A stretch of DNA of 6,997 nt from Caryophanales bacterium UBA3210. Lineage in GTDB: Bacteria; Bacillota_I; Bacilli_A; RFN20; CAG-449. The position numbers were made by a program, and so were the translations under genes. Where the stretch lies: NCBI GenBank assembly GCA_002363635.1, contig DEWM01000106.1:1-6997 (forward strand), given 5' to 3'. Under the pieces are notes generated by a model. That model saw only the letters and a program-made list of their open reading frames with translations. It searched no databases and was not told the origin of the DNA. Each line of letters opens with the position of its first letter. Position 1 is the stretch's first letter. Below are positions 4,980 through 6,997 of the stretch, in pieces.

Positions 4980-6997
4980 GAACTTTTTATTTGTTTCTTT
5001 TAGGAGTTTATTTTTATCTAAATAAAAGTAACAAAATTCTACGCCAATTAAAGCACATAGAGCGATACCACTAATAACAATTCCACTTCTTTGATATTTA
5101 TCAATATAAAGAATCTTTATCTTGTGGCTTCCTTTACTTAATGTGTCTAAGCTAACTCCAGTAAAGATATTAAATTTTGTAGAACAAGGTACTTCCTTAT
5201 CATCAATATAGACGTGCATATTCTTTTCATAAGGTAAAGTAAAGATAAAATCTGAATTATCGCTTGTTAAAACAAAATCTCCTTCATAACCAAAACTAAA
5301 TTTCCCAATAATTTGTTTTAAATTATTGCTTCCCTGTTCTTTAATTTTATCAGTATATTCTTTTAAGACGCTTTCATCTTCTAAATATATTTCCGGTCTA
5401 ATTAATGTATTAGAAATATCTTTAGTCGCGACTAATTTAATAGTATGCGCTCCTACTTTATTTTTTAATGACCAAATACCATTATGCCAGTAATCATTTT
5501 CTTTATAATATATTCCATCAAAATATAACGATAAATTCTTAATGTCATTTTTTAATCCAAAATACAAATTCTTATTAGCATCATCATCTAAAATATTGAA
5601 TTTATAAATGATGCTATCACCTTTAGATAATGAATAATAAGTTTCATTTAATTCAGGATATTCTTTATTTACTTCTACTCCTGAAGAAAGAACAACTGTT
5701 GTCTCAACCTTTGTAAAAATATCTTTATTAAGAGAATTATTCATATTATGGTACATCTTATTTTGATATTCAAAATGATCATACCAATATGTCGCGTCTA
5801 CTATTTTATGGCCTTCGCTGATATAATGTGTGTTTTGTTTTTCAACTCTAAAACCTAAAGGTAAAGCACTGACATTTTCATAATAAGTAAATCTTTCAGT
5901 TTCTAAAGAGTCAAGTTCCACATATGGAGAGTTATGAATAGAAGGAATATAGTTTTTATATTTTTCTTCCATTACATATTTTAATCCTAAGAAGGAGTTC
6001 ATAGAGGTAGTAGAGGCTTTGTCCCATTTTTCAAAGAACCCGTTATAGTGATAACCAAGTTTATGATAATATTCTTCTACTACTTTCTTTTCACTAGAAG
6101 AAAAATGACTTAAGCCATAATAGTTATAAAATAATGGATTATTATCAATAGAATTATATGAACCAGGTCTAAGTGTAGTCATTTCCATACGATAATTCTT
6201 GTTATTATCATATTCTTTTAAGATATCGACATCTTTTTGATAAGAAACATCTTTTAAATATGTTTCAATGTTTTGATATTCATGATTAAAGACGTTATTA
6301 CTTACTAACTTTTTATCTGCATCAAACGAAGAATAAATAGATAAAGGAATTATTGATAAAGTAAAGACTCCTGTTAAAATCTTCGTTACGTTAACATTAT
6401 TCTTCTTACTAAAGAAATAATGAAGGATAAATGTCATTAACATTATTACCATTGTAAGTGAACCAATAATAAAATCTACCTTAGTATATTCATATGGTCG
6501 AGTATTATCACTTGGCATAAATTTAATTAATAACATCATGCTAGTAAAAATACTAAATCCTAATATCCAAGATACAATTGTTGTTTTTTCATATTCTATT
6601 CTCTCATTTTCTGCAAGTTCTAAAGAAATAAAACCAATGATGAAAGAATATCGTGCAGGAAACCAAGTAGGTTTGCTACCAAAATGTAATAAGTCATTTA
6701 AAGTAGTATGACAGATACCAAAGAAATAAATTAATAATAAGATAAAATAAGAAAATCTTTCTCTTCTATCAATTTTTTTGTTAACAAAATAGAAAGTCAT
6801 AAGGATATAACAAGGTAAACTTGTAAACATATTCGCATATCCTTCTACTTTAGTAAAAGTTCTACTTGTTCCATACGAATTGGACATAAGTCCTTCAAAG
6901 AATAATGTTGGTAATTGCATTTGTGGATCTGAGAATAATGAATGAACTTTAGTACCATCAAAATGAGAAAAAGCAGGAATCCATAAAAAGGATGCGA
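4977..6997 (-). CDS. YfhO-family polytopic membrane protein, N-terminus cut by window edge
   Basis: The frame is open from the right edge (first whole codon at 6995) to the TAG at 4979-4977: 672 residues seen. The ATG at 6920 is internal, because the 25 codons before it (ending HSLFSDPQ) stay open and fit the family. Six membrane helices come first, including ANMFTSLPCYILMTFYFV and the WFPARYSFIIGF segment typical of YfhO proteins. A soluble region of about 400 residues, expected outside the cell, follows, and a last helix (GIVISGIALCALIGVEFCYFYL) with a basic cytoplasmic tail closes it. YfhO-type proteins are GT-C-like; in Bacillus and Listeria members are needed to add sugars to lipoteichoic acid. 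Whether this one does so is inference. The first helices and any catalytic acidic residues are outside the window. It lies upstream of trpS in the same direction with no terminator between them. Confidence 0.85.
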   Translation of the reverse strand, partial: ASFLWIPAFSHFDGTKVHSLFSDPQMQLPTLFFEGLMSNSYGTSRTFTKVEGYANMFTSLPCYILMTFYFVNKKIDRRERFSYFILLLIYFFGICHTTLNDLLHFGSKPTWFPARYSFIIGFISLELAENERIEYEKTTIVSWILGFSIFTSMMLLIKFMPSDNTRPYEYTKVDFIIGSLTMVIMLMTFILHYFFSKKNNVNVTKILTGVFTLSIIPLSIYSSFDADKKLVSNNVFNHEYQNIETYLKDVSYQKDVDILKEYDNNKNYRMEMTTLRPGSYNSIDNNPLFYNYYGLSHFSSSEKKVVEEYYHKLGYHYNGFFEKWDKASTTSMNSFLGLKYVMEEKYKNYIPSIHNSPYVELDSLETERFTYYENVSALPLGFRVEKQNTHYISEGHKIVDATYWYDHFEYQNKMYHNMNNSLNKDIFTKVETTVVLSSGVEVNKEYPELNETYYSLSKGDSIIYKFNILDDDANKNLYFGLKNDIKNLSLYFDGIYYKENDYWHNGIWSLKNKVGAHTIKLVATKDISNTLIRPEIYLEDESVLKEYTDKIKEQGSNNLKQIIGKFSFGYEGDFVLTSDNSDFIFTLPYEKNMHVYIDDKEVPCSTKFNIFTGVSLDTLSKGSHKIKILYIDKYQRSGIVISGIALCALIGVEFCYFYLDKNKLLKETNKKF

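Noticed and set aside
6918..6920. ATG at 6920 as the start of the YfhO-like gene
   Set aside because: The frame stays open to the window edge, the preceding residues fit the family, and there is no ribosome binding site; the gene is truncated by the window.
1..6997. A hidden defence, mobile or phage system
   Set aside because: No transposase, integrase, terminal inverted repeats, spaced direct repeats, toxin-antitoxin-like gene pair or reverse transcriptase is visible; all complete frames belong to recognisable chromosomal families.

Overview
The window is AT-rich DNA (roughly two thirds A+T, judged by eye) from a low-GC Gram-positive bacterium (Bacillota). Evidence for this includes strong AGGAGG-type ribosome binding sites, TATAAT promoters, a T-box leader on a tRNA synthetase gene, and DUF2974, YwaF-like and YfhO-like families typical of this phylum. 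A relative of Erysipelotrichia or of the Mollicutes-like Bacilli is my guess, not something the sequence proves. The genes read full length under the standard code, the Trp codons I checked are TGG, and all visible stops are TAA or TAG, so UGA-as-Trp recoding is not indicated.

Layout. 1-694 (minus) is the N-terminal 231 codons of a DUF2974/Mbeg1-like alpha/beta hydrolase that runs off the left edge. A 206-base divergent spacer (695-900) holds promoters for both sides and three short palindromes about 27 bases apart. A TetR-family regulator (901-1479, plus) ends in a clear terminator. A seven-helix YwaF/TMEM164-type membrane protein (1574-2461, plus) converges on a NUDIX hydrolase of the ADP-ribose pyrophosphatase type (2497-3066, minus), with a shared bidirectional terminator. 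An HD-domain protein (3162-3656, plus) is divergent from the NUDIX gene and seems to be made from a leaderless mRNA. It converges on trpS (3733-4737, minus), again across a hairpin that can work both ways. trpS is preceded by a compact tryptophan T-box leader (about 4756-4945). Upstream of that, in the same direction, is a YfhO-family membrane protein (4977-6997, minus) that runs off the right edge.

How the parts fit. This looks like an ordinary chromosomal housekeeping region made of short, mostly single-gene units in alternating directions. I see no mobile element, CRISPR array, rRNA, tRNA, toxin-antitoxin pair or defence cassette. The regulation is the most interesting part: the complete T-box switch on trpS, the TetR/hydrolase divergent spacer with operator-like palindromes, and the leaderless HD gene. 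Both edge genes are incomplete, so their full domain content cannot be judged here.
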